A DNA stretch of 64,000 nucleotides, taken from Sulfurospirillum multivorans DSM 12446. Lineage in GTDB: Bacteria; Campylobacterota; Campylobacteria; Campylobacterales; Sulfurospirillaceae. This document shows, piece by piece, positions 1 through 8,686 of this stretch (the first letter of the stretch is position 1; the number at the start of each line of letters is the position of its first letter). Made by a program: the position numbers and the translations under genes. Location: assembly GCF_000568815.1 (NCBI RefSeq), contig NZ_CP007201.1, positions 1,426,001-1,490,000 of the forward strand, in the 5' to 3' direction. The notes beneath the pieces are model-generated. The model did no database searches. It was not told the origin of the DNA and was given only the letters and a program-made list of their open reading frames with translations.

Positions 1-699
1 GAGAAACAGACATGCACCCGCTAGGTCTTGTGGTTGACCCATGCGTCCCAAAGGAGAGAGTTTTGCGGTAACATCACGTACCTCTTCGTAGTTGGTAAAC
101 GCTCTCAAAGCATCGGTTTCGATGGGGCCACCGCTGACCGCATTGACACGAATGCCTTTACAGCCAAGTTCCGCTGCGGCGTAACGTACCATCGTCTCAA
201 CCGCCGCTTTGGCGGTACCATGACCTGCATAGTTTTCGATGTAAACCAGATTGCCCGTAGAGGAGAGAGAGATGATGCTTCCGCCACCCACTTTTTCCAT
301 ACGTTTGGCGGATTCTTGTGCTCCCACAACAAAAGCATTAACAGTTGCGGTGAAAATGTTGTTAATACCACGAGGTTTGAGTTTCATGAACTTCGTGTAT
401 CCGCCGACAGCAGGGCGCCCCGAGATGATGGCATTGGAGATAAAATAATCGACACGATCAAACTCTTTATCGATCTCTAAAAAGAGGTCTTTATAGGTCT
501 CTGGCTCTAAGATATTAAGGGCGTAGGCTCTGGCTTTAATGCCATAGTTTGCCTCCAAATCTTTGACTTGCTCCATTGCAATCTCTTCATTGGAGTTATA
601 GGTAAACGCAATATTTACACCCGCTCTGGCAAATTCATACACAATAGCTTGTCCGATACCTCTCGTACCGCCACTAATGACAAGTGTTTTTCCCTTCAT
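1..699 (-). CDS. SDR-family reductase, enoyl-ACP reductase (FabL/FabI)-like, partial
   Basis: The gene starts at 699 and is open to the window edge, so the C-terminus is missing (233 codons visible). The N-terminus [16 protein letters not shown] is a Rossmann NAD(P)-binding motif (GGTRGIG). The catalytic region reads ENYAGHGTAKAAVE. The Tyr and Lys are six residues apart (Y-X6-K), the spacing of enoyl-ACP reductases FabI and FabL, where ordinary short-chain dehydrogenases have Y-X3-K. A role in fatty-acid elongation is therefore inferred, though the locus is usually annotated just as a short-chain dehydrogenase. The start ATG overlaps the dapA stop (TAATG), and AAAGGA precedes it inside the dapA 3' end, so the two are probably translationally coupled. 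Confidence 0.75.
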   Translation of the reverse strand, partial: MKGKTLVISGGTRGIGQAIVYEFARAGVNIAFTYNSNEEIAMEQVKDLEANYGIKARAYALNILEPETYKDLFLEIDKEFDRVDYFISNAIISGRPAVGGYTKFMKLKPRGINNIFTATVNAFVVGAQESAKRMEKVGGGSIISLSSTGNLVYIENYAGHGTAKAAVETMVRYAAAELGCKGIRVNAVSGGPIETDALRAFTNYEEVRDVTAKLSPLGRMGQPQDLAGACLFL

Positions 700-1592
700 T
701 AAAATCCTTTGATCGTATATTTTTTGAGCGTATTTTCAATACGTTTCATGTTCTCATTACTCGGTGCGCACAGGGGTAAGCGGTACTCTAAGCTCTCCAA
801 TAATCCTGCAATGTACATCGCCGCTTTAATCGGAATAGGGTTACTCTCACAAAAAAGTGTTTTATTGATCTCATAGAGTGAGTCATTGATGGCTTTTGCA
901 CCATGAAAATCACCTTTGAGTGCTAAATGCGTGAGCTCTGCAATTTGGTCAGGCAAGATATTGGACGTAACTGAAATAACGCCTGATCCACCATTGGAGA
1001 GAATAGGGTAGTTAATCGCATCTTCACCGCTAAAAACGGAAAGTTTGGGTTGGTGTGCGAGCAAATCAACACAACGATCAATCGAACCTGTGGCTTCTTT
1101 TACCCCGTAAATATTGGGGCAGGCTTCAAAAAGTCTAAAGATGGTATCGGGAAGTAAATCACACCCTGTTCGTCCTGGAACATTGTACAACAGCACAGGA
1201 ATATCTACAGAACCCGAAATCGCTTTGTAGTGCTGAAACAGCCCCTCTTGCGTTGGTTTATTATAGTATGGTGTGACGGAGAGAATGCCGTGTGCGCCAT
1301 GGGCTTGGGCAAATTTTGCCAAACCAATCGCTTCATGCGTTGCATTGCTTCCAGCCCCTGCGAGCACTTTAACATCGCTGTGTGAACAGACATCAACGGC
1401 TATTTCGATACAGCGACGGTGTTCGTCATGATCCAGTGTTGCACTCTCTCCAGTCGTTCCTACAGGAACAACAACGTCGATGCCATTTTTAATCTGTCTT
1501 TCTATCAGTTTTGCGTATTGAACTTCATCGAGTTTTCCATTTTTAAACGGAGTGATAAGCGCGGTCATCGCTCCTAGTAACGCCTGTTGCAT
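699..1592 (-). CDS. dapA: 4-hydroxy-tetrahydrodipicolinate synthase
   Basis: Cytoplasmic enzyme of lysine and meso-diaminopimelate synthesis. It condenses pyruvate with aspartate semialdehyde. The 297 residues match the usual family length. Visible landmarks are GTTGESATL near residue 45 (substrate-binding Thr-Thr), YNVPGRTG near 135 (active-site Tyr and Arg) and GVKEATGS near 160 with the Schiff-base lysine. It sits one base downstream of the M16 protease gene and overlaps the SDR gene by one base, so all three are probably on one transcript. DAP also feeds the MurF step encoded further along. Confidence 0.96.
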   Translation of the reverse strand: MQQALLGAMTALITPFKNGKLDEVQYAKLIERQIKNGIDVVVPVGTTGESATLDHDEHRRCIEIAVDVCSHSDVKVLAGAGSNATHEAIGLAKFAQAHGAHGILSVTPYYNKPTQEGLFQHYKAISGSVDIPVLLYNVPGRTGCDLLPDTIFRLFEACPNIYGVKEATGSIDRCVDLLAHQPKLSVFSGEDAINYPILSNGGSGVISVTSNILPDQIAELTHLALKGDFHGAKAINDSLYEINKTLFCESNPIPIKAAMYIAGLLESLEYRLPLCAPSNENMKRIENTLKKYTIKGF

Positions 1593-1593
1593 G

Positions 1594-2895
1594 TTAGTAA
1601 TCCTTTCTTAATATCACAGTTGTGGATGATTGTGGAACCAAATAGGTCGTGACAGCTTTGATAATATCCTCTTTTTTCAGCGCATTGATGCCTTCTTCAT
1701 AGGTTAATAATGGGGAGATGTTCCCCTTGGCATAATATGAGCCAAACAACGTTGCAAGCTCGCTTGAACTCTCTAAATTGTGTATGAAATCGGCTCGTGT
1801 GTTGATCTTAATCTTTTCAATATCGCGATCACTCACATCGCCTTTTTTAAGGCTTTCAATGATGTTTAAAATCTCTACTTCAACGCTCTCCGCTTTCACA
1901 CCAGGGTTACAAACGGCTAAAAACAAGAAGACAGAAGGGTCTTTGGCTTCCATCGCATAACCATAGATTTGATTGACCAGTTTTTTTTCATCAACCAAAA
2001 TTCGGTGAAGTTTACTGCTCTTTCCACTGCTTAGAAGTTCGCTTAAAGCAGATAATGCGACTTGATCTTTGTGTGCAAAGTTAGGGATTTTGTAGGCGAT
2101 TGCCACCATTTCCACTTCGCTCTCTTTTTTAATGAGCAGACGTTTTGCGCCATCTTGCTGTGGCTCGACTTGATGATGCGCTGCTGGAACAGAAGTCGCG
2201 TTTTTAATCTCACCAAAGTATTTGGTAACGTTGCTAAAAACCTCTTCAGGTTCAATGTCGCCTGCTACAACAACGATAGCATTTGAGGGTTGATAATACT
2301 TAGCGTGAAAACTACGAATGTCTTCAATGCTCCAGTTTTTAATGTCGTCTTTAAACCCAATTGGTGTCCAGTGATACGGATGATAGGTAAATGCGTTATT
2401 AAAAAGTCTGAAGTAGAGATACCCAATCGGAGAGTTATCGGTTCTCCAAAGGCGCTCTTCGAGTACCACATTGCGCTCTGGTTGAAACTCTTCATCGGAG
2501 AGTTTGAGATTTTGCATCAGTTCTGCAAAAAGTTCCAACGATTTTGGCAAATTCTTGGAGGAACTTTTGATGTAGTAGTGTGTAAAATCAAACCCTGTAG
2601 AGGCGTTATTCACCCCTCCAAAGCCTTTGACAATTTCGTCAAATTCACCCGTTTTGAGGTTTTTGGTGGATTTAAAATTGAGATGCTCCAGCATGTGAGC
2701 AATGCCGCTTTTTCCCATAATTTCATTACCACTGCCGACTTTGTAAAAAATGTCTGTTGTGATGACATCACTTTTATTGTGCATGGGAATGACAACGATT
2801 TGTAGACCATTCTCCAAGGTTTTGGTAAAGTGCTCAGGAAGTGAATTAGCCATCAATGCTCCTAAAAATGTTAAAAATAGTAGTACCTTTTTCAT
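1594..2895 (-). CDS. M16 family zinc metallopeptidase, exported
   Basis: A 433-residue insulinase/pitrilysin-type protease. The N-terminus [18 protein letters not shown] is a signal peptide, so it should act in the periplasm. The inverted zinc motif HxxEH is seen as HMLEH near residue 67, with a downstream Glu-rich helix ([11 protein letters not shown] near 140) likely to supply the third ligand. The C-terminal half is the inactive M16_C fold expected for a single-chain member. Its substrate is unknown. It lies between pyrD and dapA, as the homologous protease does in Campylobacter. Confidence 0.92.
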   Translation of the reverse strand: MKKVLLFLTFLGALMANSLPEHFTKTLENGLQIVVIPMHNKSDVITTDIFYKVGSGNEIMGKSGIAHMLEHLNFKSTKNLKTGEFDEIVKGFGGVNNASTGFDFTHYYIKSSSKNLPKSLELFAELMQNLKLSDEEFQPERNVVLEERLWRTDNSPIGYLYFRLFNNAFTYHPYHWTPIGFKDDIKNWSIEDIRSFHAKYYQPSNAIVVVAGDIEPEEVFSNVTKYFGEIKNATSVPAAHHQVEPQQDGAKRLLIKKESEVEMVAIAYKIPNFAHKDQVALSALSELLSSGKSSKLHRILVDEKKLVNQIYGYAMEAKDPSVFLFLAVCNPGVKAESVEVEILNIIESLKKGDVSDRDIEKIKINTRADFIHNLESSSELATLFGSYYAKGNISPLLTYEEGINALKKEDIIKAVTTYLVPQSSTTVILRKDY

Positions 2896-2901
2896 CTGTT
2901 A

Positions 2902-3966
2902 TCATCTCCTGTCGCTTCCTATAACTTCGTTAATATGCGTAAATCCATCTCTGTCCATACGCTCTAAAATGCCTAAATTGATCGCTCGATTGAGCGAAGG
3001 TCCTTTGAAAATGAAGGCTGAATAGACTTGGATCAAACTCGCTCCCGCTTTAAGCCTTCGGTACGCTTCATCGGCTGAATCAATGCCACCGACGGAAATG
3101 AGGGTTGTTTTACCGTAAAACTCTTTAGCGAGTGCTTCAAACATCGCAAAACTTTTCTCACACAACACTTTACCACTAATGCCACCAAAATCTTTGGCGT
3201 TGGGAAGCAAGGAGTAGTCAATCGTTGTATTCGTTGCCACGATACCCGCAGCACCATTTTCAAGCGCAGTTGAGCTTACATGTAAAGCATCATCCATCGC
3301 AAGATCAGGCGCAATTTTAAGTAAAACAGGTTTACATGTAAGCTCTTTTGCCATTACAAAAAGATCTTTAATAAACTGCTCATTTTGCAAATCTCTAAGA
3401 CCTGGGGTATTAGGCGAAGAGATATTGATGACCAAATAATCGCTCAAATCTTTAAAACGCTGAATCAACTTTTCGTAATCTTTAAGCGCATTTTCTGCCG
3501 TTGTTATTTTGTTTTTTCCAATGTTCGCACCCAAAGGCGTTGCAAAAGGGTAGAGGGTTTCCAGTCGTTTGCCGACCTTGTACATGCCTTCATTGTTAAA
3601 CCCCATCGCATTTTGGATGGACTCTTGCTCGACAAAACGAAACAGGCGTGGTTGTGCATTACCGCTTTGTGGCTCAGGCGTAATCGTGCCATACTCGATA
3701 TGTCCAAATCCAAGGGCAGTGAGCATTTTAATCATCGTGGCATTTTTATCAAAACCAGCACCGAGACCCAAAGGATTGAGAAAGGTTTTACCAAAAAGCT
3801 GCTGTTCAAGGCGTTTATCGTGGATGAGAAAGTGCTCTGCTAAAGGTGTAAGGATAAAAGGTGTTAAATTAGCACCCTGTTTAAAGAAAAATTCTGCGAT
3901 ATGGTGTGCATTCTCTGGCGAGAAGTTAAACATACATTTTTTCATCAAACCAAAATAATCAACCAT
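2902..3966 (-). CDS. pyrD: Dihydroorotate dehydrogenase (quinone), class 2
   Basis: Membrane-associated FMN enzyme that oxidises dihydroorotate to orotate and passes electrons to the quinone pool, the fourth step of pyrimidine synthesis. At 354 residues it has the N-terminal helical extension of class 2 (FSPENAHHIAEFFFKQG). Further landmarks are GLGAGFDKNA near 70, NISSPNTPGLR near 180, which carries the class 2 catalytic Ser, and the C-terminal phosphate-binding region VGGIDSADEAYRRLKAGASLIQ. Two copies of the TTACATGTAA palindrome are in the gene and encode LHVS and LTCK. A likely promoter lies at 3996-4001, and AAGGAAA precedes the ATG. Confidence 0.96.
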   Translation of the reverse strand: MVDYFGLMKKCMFNFSPENAHHIAEFFFKQGANLTPFILTPLAEHFLIHDKRLEQQLFGKTFLNPLGLGAGFDKNATMIKMLTALGFGHIEYGTITPEPQSGNAQPRLFRFVEQESIQNAMGFNNEGMYKVGKRLETLYPFATPLGANIGKNKITTAENALKDYEKLIQRFKDLSDYLVINISSPNTPGLRDLQNEQFIKDLFVMAKELTCKPVLLKIAPDLAMDDALHVSSTALENGAAGIVATNTTIDYSLLPNAKDFGGISGKVLCEKSFAMFEALAKEFYGKTTLISVGGIDSADEAYRRLKAGASLIQVYSAFIFKGPSLNRAINLGILERMDRDGFTHINEVIGSDRR

Positions 3967-4029
3967 CTTCGATTTCCTTCAATATTAAGTACGCGATTAT
4001 ACCCCATTAAAGATAAAAGATGGTTGATT
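3957..4029 (-). promoter_or_regulatory. pyrD promoter and start-codon inverted repeat
   Basis: On the minus strand TATAAT (3996-4001) is preceded by GGGG and lies about 30 bases upstream of the pyrD ATG, a good -10 element. The pyrD start region (3957-3969) and bases 4017-4029, just after the msbA stop, form a perfect 13-base inverted repeat (AATCAACCATCTT and its complement). A readthrough transcript from msbA could fold the pyrD start into a stem. A transcript from the internal promoter would lack the upstream arm. Confidence 0.5.
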
Positions 4030-4040
4030 TTTGGGCAGTT

Positions 4041-5756
4041 TTAGTGTTGCAGACCTTTTAGATTGAGGTACTCTTTGGAGCTGTTTAAGAGCTCTTCGTC
4101 GCTGCCAATGGCAGAAATTTTACCGTGCTTGAGCAGGACAATTTTATCTGCTTTTTTAATCGTGCTCAAACGGTGCGCGATCACAAAGGTAATCTTGTCT
4201 TTAATCAGATATTCAATCGCTTCGGTGATTTTTTGCTCACTGTGTGAATCAAGTGCCGAGGTGGCTTCATCCAAAATAAGCACTTGAGGATTGGTGTAAA
4301 TGGCGCGTGCAATGGCGATGCGCTGGCGTTGACCGCCTGAGAGATTGGTGCCAAATTCATCCAAATGGGTATGAATTCCCAGCGGCAGATTTTGTACAAA
4401 CTCGTACGCATTGGCTTTTTGAAGCGCATCAATGACGTTGGCTTCATCAACCTCTTTGCCATACGCCACGTTCGCTGCAATGGTGTCGTGAAAAATGTAA
4501 ACGCGCTGTGTGACCATCGCAATATTATGGCGAAGATTGTGCAACGTGAATGTTTTAAGATTCTTTCCATTAATGCAAATACTCCCCTCGCTCGGGTCGT
4601 AAAAGCGCATCAGCATGTTCATAAGCGAACTCTTTCCGCCACCGCTATCACCAATGAGTGCGATCATTTCGCCCGATTTTGCCTCAAGTGTTACCTCTTT
4701 TAAAGCCTGTTTTTCGCCGTATGAGAGCGAAACATTCTCAAAGGTGATGGTCTCAATTTTGGAAGGAATTTCTTCTTTCCCATCGGTAATAGAAGGGATT
4801 TGATCCAACAAGAAGAAAATGCGCTCGCTTGCCACAATGGCATCTTGCATCTTATTGTAAAGCCCTGAGATCTTTTTGATAGGGGTGTAGAGCATAAAAA
4901 GAGCCGTTAAAAAGGAGAAAAAGGAGCCCACACTCATCGTACCATCGATGACTTCATTGCCACCAACGATAATGACAACTGCAACACCAATGGAGCCTAG
5001 TGTCTCCATAATGGGGCTGACGAGTTCATTGACTTTAACCGATTTCATTGTAAGTTTAAAATAGCGTTCGTTGTCTTTTTTAAAGAGTGAATGTTCGTAG
5101 CCTTGGGCATTATTGGCTTGAATGATTTCAATATTGTTGAAAATTTCACTCAGTTTTGCGGTAATGTCTGAGACTTTTTCTTGGGAAGCGCGTGAAACTT
5201 TTTTCATGCGTTTTGAAAGTTTGCTGAGCGGATAAATAGCCAACGGCATGATAATCAACGCATAAAAAGCAAGCTCAGGGCTTTGATAAATGACAACGCC
5301 CACAAGCCCAAAAATAGTCAATGTCTCGCGTAAAAATTCAGGAATAAGATTGGAAACGACGGTTCTAACACGCTCAACATCATTGGTATTACGACTGATA
5401 AGCTCGCCCGTTCGGTACTCATGAAAAAACGTGAGGTCGAGTTTTAAAAGATTTTCTAAAATGTTTTCACGAAAACGTTTGATAATATCTTGCCCAATAT
5501 ACGCCGTAAAGTAAACTTGCATATAACGCCCCGCCTCTTTGGTTGCGTAAACGGCGATGATCGCATAGGGTAAGAGTTGCAGCATCTCTTTATCTTTGGC
5601 GATGAAAATTTCATCTAACAGAGGCTTCACCAAATACGCCGAATACGCCGTTCCACCACTGGAAAGCACCATGCCTAAAATGGCTAAAAGAAAGTAGGGA
5701 ATATAGTCTTTAAAAAAAGGAAAAAACCGTGCGAGAACACCTTTAATACTGAGCAT
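4041..5756 (-). CDS. msbA: MsbA-type lipid/LOS-core flippase, ABC transporter
   Basis: A 571-residue half-transporter with an N-terminal six-helix membrane domain (about 1-310) fused to an ABC ATPase domain. In the ATPase the Walker A is GDSGGGKSS near 368, the signature is NLSGGQRQR near 470, Walker B is VLILDEATS and the H-loop is IAHRLST. The homodimer is expected to flip lipid A-core across the inner membrane. The family also contains drug exporters, so lipid specificity is inferred from synteny with the Campylobacter gene between cysS and pyrD. Its start is one base after the cysS stop. Confidence 0.9.
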   Translation of the reverse strand: MLSIKGVLARFFPFFKDYIPYFLLAILGMVLSSGGTAYSAYLVKPLLDEIFIAKDKEMLQLLPYAIIAVYATKEAGRYMQVYFTAYIGQDIIKRFRENILENLLKLDLTFFHEYRTGELISRNTNDVERVRTVVSNLIPEFLRETLTIFGLVGVVIYQSPELAFYALIIMPLAIYPLSKLSKRMKKVSRASQEKVSDITAKLSEIFNNIEIIQANNAQGYEHSLFKKDNERYFKLTMKSVKVNELVSPIMETLGSIGVAVVIIVGGNEVIDGTMSVGSFFSFLTALFMLYTPIKKISGLYNKMQDAIVASERIFFLLDQIPSITDGKEEIPSKIETITFENVSLSYGEKQALKEVTLEAKSGEMIALIGDSGGGKSSLMNMLMRFYDPSEGSICINGKNLKTFTLHNLRHNIAMVTQRVYIFHDTIAANVAYGKEVDEANVIDALQKANAYEFVQNLPLGIHTHLDEFGTNLSGGQRQRIAIARAIYTNPQVLILDEATSALDSHSEQKITEAIEYLIKDKITFVIAHRLSTIKKADKIVLLKHGKISAIGSDEELLNSSKEYLNLKGLQH

Positions 5757-7154
5757 TTAGTTGACCTTTTCCCATTGTGTTCCTTGTGCTGTGTCCATGA
5801 GTTGAATCGCTTTGGCTTCCAAAAGCGTGCGAATCTCATCCGCTTTGGCAAAATCTTTCGCTTTTTTAGCAACAGTGCGCTGTTCGATCAATGCTTCAAT
5901 CTCCTCTTTTTCGGCCTCACTCACCCCAATTTGAAAATACATGTAAGGATTGTACAGTCCAATGCCCAAAAGGGATTCGATCCACTGTAAATTGGCATGG
6001 GTTGTGGCTTTGAGCACTTTGTCTTTGGGATTGGTATCAAGCGTTTCATTGGCTGAGGAGATCATCTCATCCAAACTTGCTAAGGCTTTTGAGATGTTGA
6101 GATCATCGCTCAAAGATTCAAGCATTGCCTCTTTGAAACTCATCAAAACTTCACTTGGCGTGCTTTCAAAGACTCGTTTTTTGAGACGGTAGAGTTTATC
6201 AAGACGTTTTTTTGTGTTGAGAAGATCCTCTTCTGCAAAGTTGAAATTAGCCCTGTAATGCGTTGCAAGCAGGTAAAAACGAAGCACTTCGCCGCTGTAA
6301 ATCGTTAAGGCATCTTTGAGAAAGAAGCTATTGCCAAGAGACTTGCTCATCTTCTCACCGCTAATCGTTACAAAGCCATTGTGCATCCAGTATTTTGCCA
6401 ATTCTTGACCACTTTTGCACCTCGTTTGCGCCGCTTCATTTTCATGGTGAGGAAAGAGGAGATCTGCGCCTCCTGCGTGAATATCGATCTGAAAATCACC
6501 ACTGCTAGCAAGGTGTTTTTCAATCATCGCTGAACATTCAATGTGCCAGCCAGGACGTCCCACACCAAAAGGAGCAGGGTAGCTTGGTTCATTGGCTTTG
6601 GAGAATTTCCACAGTGCAAAATCTTTTTGGTCTTTTTTCTCCTCTTTTTGTTTTACCCGTGATTGGGAGGCATCATCTTCAAGGATTCGGTGGCTTAAGG
6701 AGAGGTACTTAGCATCTTTTGCCGTATCAAAATAGATACCATCACTGGTTGCATACGCGACTTCTTTATCCAGCATTGAGGTGACAAACGAAATGATTTC
6801 CGCAACGCTCTCCGTCGCCTTTGGCTCAATGTCGGCATCGTTTACATGTAAAGCGTGCATCTCGTTTTTATAACGCTCAATGTAAAAGGAGGTGATCTCT
6901 TCGAGTGATTTACCACTCTCTTTCATTTTATGAATAATTTTATCATCAATGTCGGTGAAGTTTTTAACAAACGTGACGGTATACCCTAGTGCTGTAAACA
7001 CGCGACGCAAAAGATCAAAGGCAATCGCACTTCTAGCATGTCCTAAGTGCGCATCATCATAGACCGTTGGTCCGCAGACATAGATTTTAACTTCGTTTTC
7101 TTTAAGGGGAATAAACGGTACCTTTTTCTTCTGTACCGAATCATATATAAACAT
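5757..7154 (-). CDS. cysS: Cysteine--tRNA ligase
   Basis: Class I aminoacyl-tRNA synthetase that charges tRNA-Cys. I place the start at 7154 (MFIYDSVQKKK, 465 aa) because AAAGGAA sits just upstream. A longer frame reaches 7196 but adds an unconserved leader. The class I HIGH motif is the variant HLGH (DDAHLGHARS), and the KMSKS motif is exact (GEKMSKSLGNS). CGPTVYD includes a zinc-binding Cys, and HIECS and HHENE supply further ligands. The start overlaps the 3' end of murJ by 14 bases. One palindrome copy at 6841-6852 encodes LHVN. Confidence 0.96.
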   Translation of the reverse strand: MFIYDSVQKKKVPFIPLKENEVKIYVCGPTVYDDAHLGHARSAIAFDLLRRVFTALGYTVTFVKNFTDIDDKIIHKMKESGKSLEEITSFYIERYKNEMHALHVNDADIEPKATESVAEIISFVTSMLDKEVAYATSDGIYFDTAKDAKYLSLSHRILEDDASQSRVKQKEEKKDQKDFALWKFSKANEPSYPAPFGVGRPGWHIECSAMIEKHLASSGDFQIDIHAGGADLLFPHHENEAAQTRCKSGQELAKYWMHNGFVTISGEKMSKSLGNSFFLKDALTIYSGEVLRFYLLATHYRANFNFAEEDLLNTKKRLDKLYRLKKRVFESTPSEVLMSFKEAMLESLSDDLNISKALASLDEMISSANETLDTNPKDKVLKATTHANLQWIESLLGIGLYNPYMYFQIGVSEAEKEEIEALIEQRTVAKKAKDFAKADEIRTLLEAKAIQLMDTAQGTQWEKVN

Positions 7155-8550
7155 GAATAAGTTCCTTTGCATAGCGTAAAATGCCCCATTCCACAAGAAG
7201 GAGCGCTACTAATATAAGTGTTTTTTTACTATACAGTATAGCAAAAAACTTCGCTAGCCCAAACGAGCGAAGGGTAAAAAAGAGCAAAACAAACGCCGAC
7301 AAGGAACCGGCAAGCGCTAGTCCTGCGGCGCCCATGGGCTTGATCAGCGAAAAGGAGAAGATGAGATTGGCAGCAAGCGCGTACATCGCGATGATGGCCG
7401 CCTCTTTTTGGCGCATCCTCGCATACAGCCACAATGAAAAAAGTTTAGAAAACCCAAAAGGGATCAGTCCGATCATGTACATCCCAAGCACAAACCCTGT
7501 ATTGGCGGTATCTTGCTTTGAAAATGAGCCATGCTCAAAGAGTAACCAAACGATTTCATCGCTGAGCATAAAGCCTCCCAATGTGGAGGTCGTGAGTAAA
7601 AACGCTAACAGCCAAAAACCTTGAGAAAGAAGGTTGGAAGCTTCTTCTTCTTTGTCTGCTTTGAGTAAGCGGGTCATTCTAGGAAAAAGTCCCGTCGTAA
7701 GCGCAATCGCAAAAAGAGCCAACGGAAGTTGAAAAATACGGTTCCCATAGTAAAGATAGCTGATACTACCTGTCACGAGAAAACTTGCCAGCGTGGTGTC
7801 AACAAACGAGACGATTTGCGGTGTTGAATTGCCAATAACTGAGTGCCAAAAGGAGCGGTTAAAGCTTTTACGACTCTCTTCTAATGCCGCATCTTTTTTG
7901 TGGCGGTACTTAAACCCAAGGGCTAAAAATTTGAAAAAGCGATCTTTTTTAAGCGCCAAAAGATGTGCGATGACTTGCAAAAGTCCACCGACTAAAACAC
8001 CGTAACTTAAAGCATACACAATTGTTTTACGGTCATAATTTTGAAATAAAAGCAGTGCTGCTATCATGCCAATGTTCAGCAGTGCTGTTGAAAAAGCCGT
8101 GACCGCAAAATGGTGTTTGTACTGCAGCAATGATCCAAAAAGCGTGACACAAAAAATGAGCGGCAGATAATAAAAGTTAATTGCAACAAAAGGGGCGGAA
8201 AGTGCTACGGTTTCATCATCAAAACCAAAGGCAATCATTTTGGCAAAAAATTCACTAAAAATTGTGACAATTAATGAGAAGATAATGAGGAAAAGTAAAA
8301 ATCGTGAAAAAATGGTATAGGTAAAAAGTGCCTTGCGCGGTGATTTGATAAAACTGGGAATAAAACTTTGTGTAAACGCACCTTCGGCGAAAATACGACG
8401 AAAAAGATTGGGAAATTTAAAGGCAACAAAGAAAATGTCGCTGTAAATATTAGCCCCTAAAATAGAAGCACTCAGCATATCTCGGATAAATCCAAAGATA
8501 CGTGAGACCAGTGTTCCGATACTGTTTGTGAAAAATGATTTTATAAGCAT
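7141..8550 (-). CDS. murJ: Lipid II flippase MurJ (MviN)
   Basis: Inner-membrane protein of the MOP superfamily that flips lipid II for peptidoglycan synthesis. The 469 residues are highly hydrophobic with about 13-14 predicted helices. The N-terminus KSFFTNSIGTLVSRIFGFIRD and the following FKFPNLFRRIFAEGAFTQSFIP are the MurJ family signature with its conserved arginines. It is the first gene of the minus-strand run and is divergent from fapA across a 136-base gap that must hold both promoters. Confidence 0.94.
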   Translation of the reverse strand: MLIKSFFTNSIGTLVSRIFGFIRDMLSASILGANIYSDIFFVAFKFPNLFRRIFAEGAFTQSFIPSFIKSPRKALFTYTIFSRFLLFLIIFSLIVTIFSEFFAKMIAFGFDDETVALSAPFVAINFYYLPLIFCVTLFGSLLQYKHHFAVTAFSTALLNIGMIAALLLFQNYDRKTIVYALSYGVLVGGLLQVIAHLLALKKDRFFKFLALGFKYRHKKDAALEESRKSFNRSFWHSVIGNSTPQIVSFVDTTLASFLVTGSISYLYYGNRIFQLPLALFAIALTTGLFPRMTRLLKADKEEEASNLLSQGFWLLAFLLTTSTLGGFMLSDEIVWLLFEHGSFSKQDTANTGFVLGMYMIGLIPFGFSKLFSLWLYARMRQKEAAIIAMYALAANLIFSFSLIKPMGAAGLALAGSLSAFVLLFFTLRSFGLAKFFAILYSKKTLILVALLLVEWGILRYAKELIHVYI

Positions 8551-8686
8551 TTAGAATTTTATCTAAATAACGTTTAAACGAAATTTTTATCTATTTTTCG
8601 CTAAGATAAGCAACATTTATATCACATTTGTCGATATTTAATTCAGAGCATTATTAGGGCTCATACAAAAACTGAGGTACATAACA

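Noticed and set aside
8571-8580. Palindrome CGTTTAAACG between murJ and fapA
   Set aside because: Short, single copy, symmetry does not extend, and it may be chance in a divergent promoter region.
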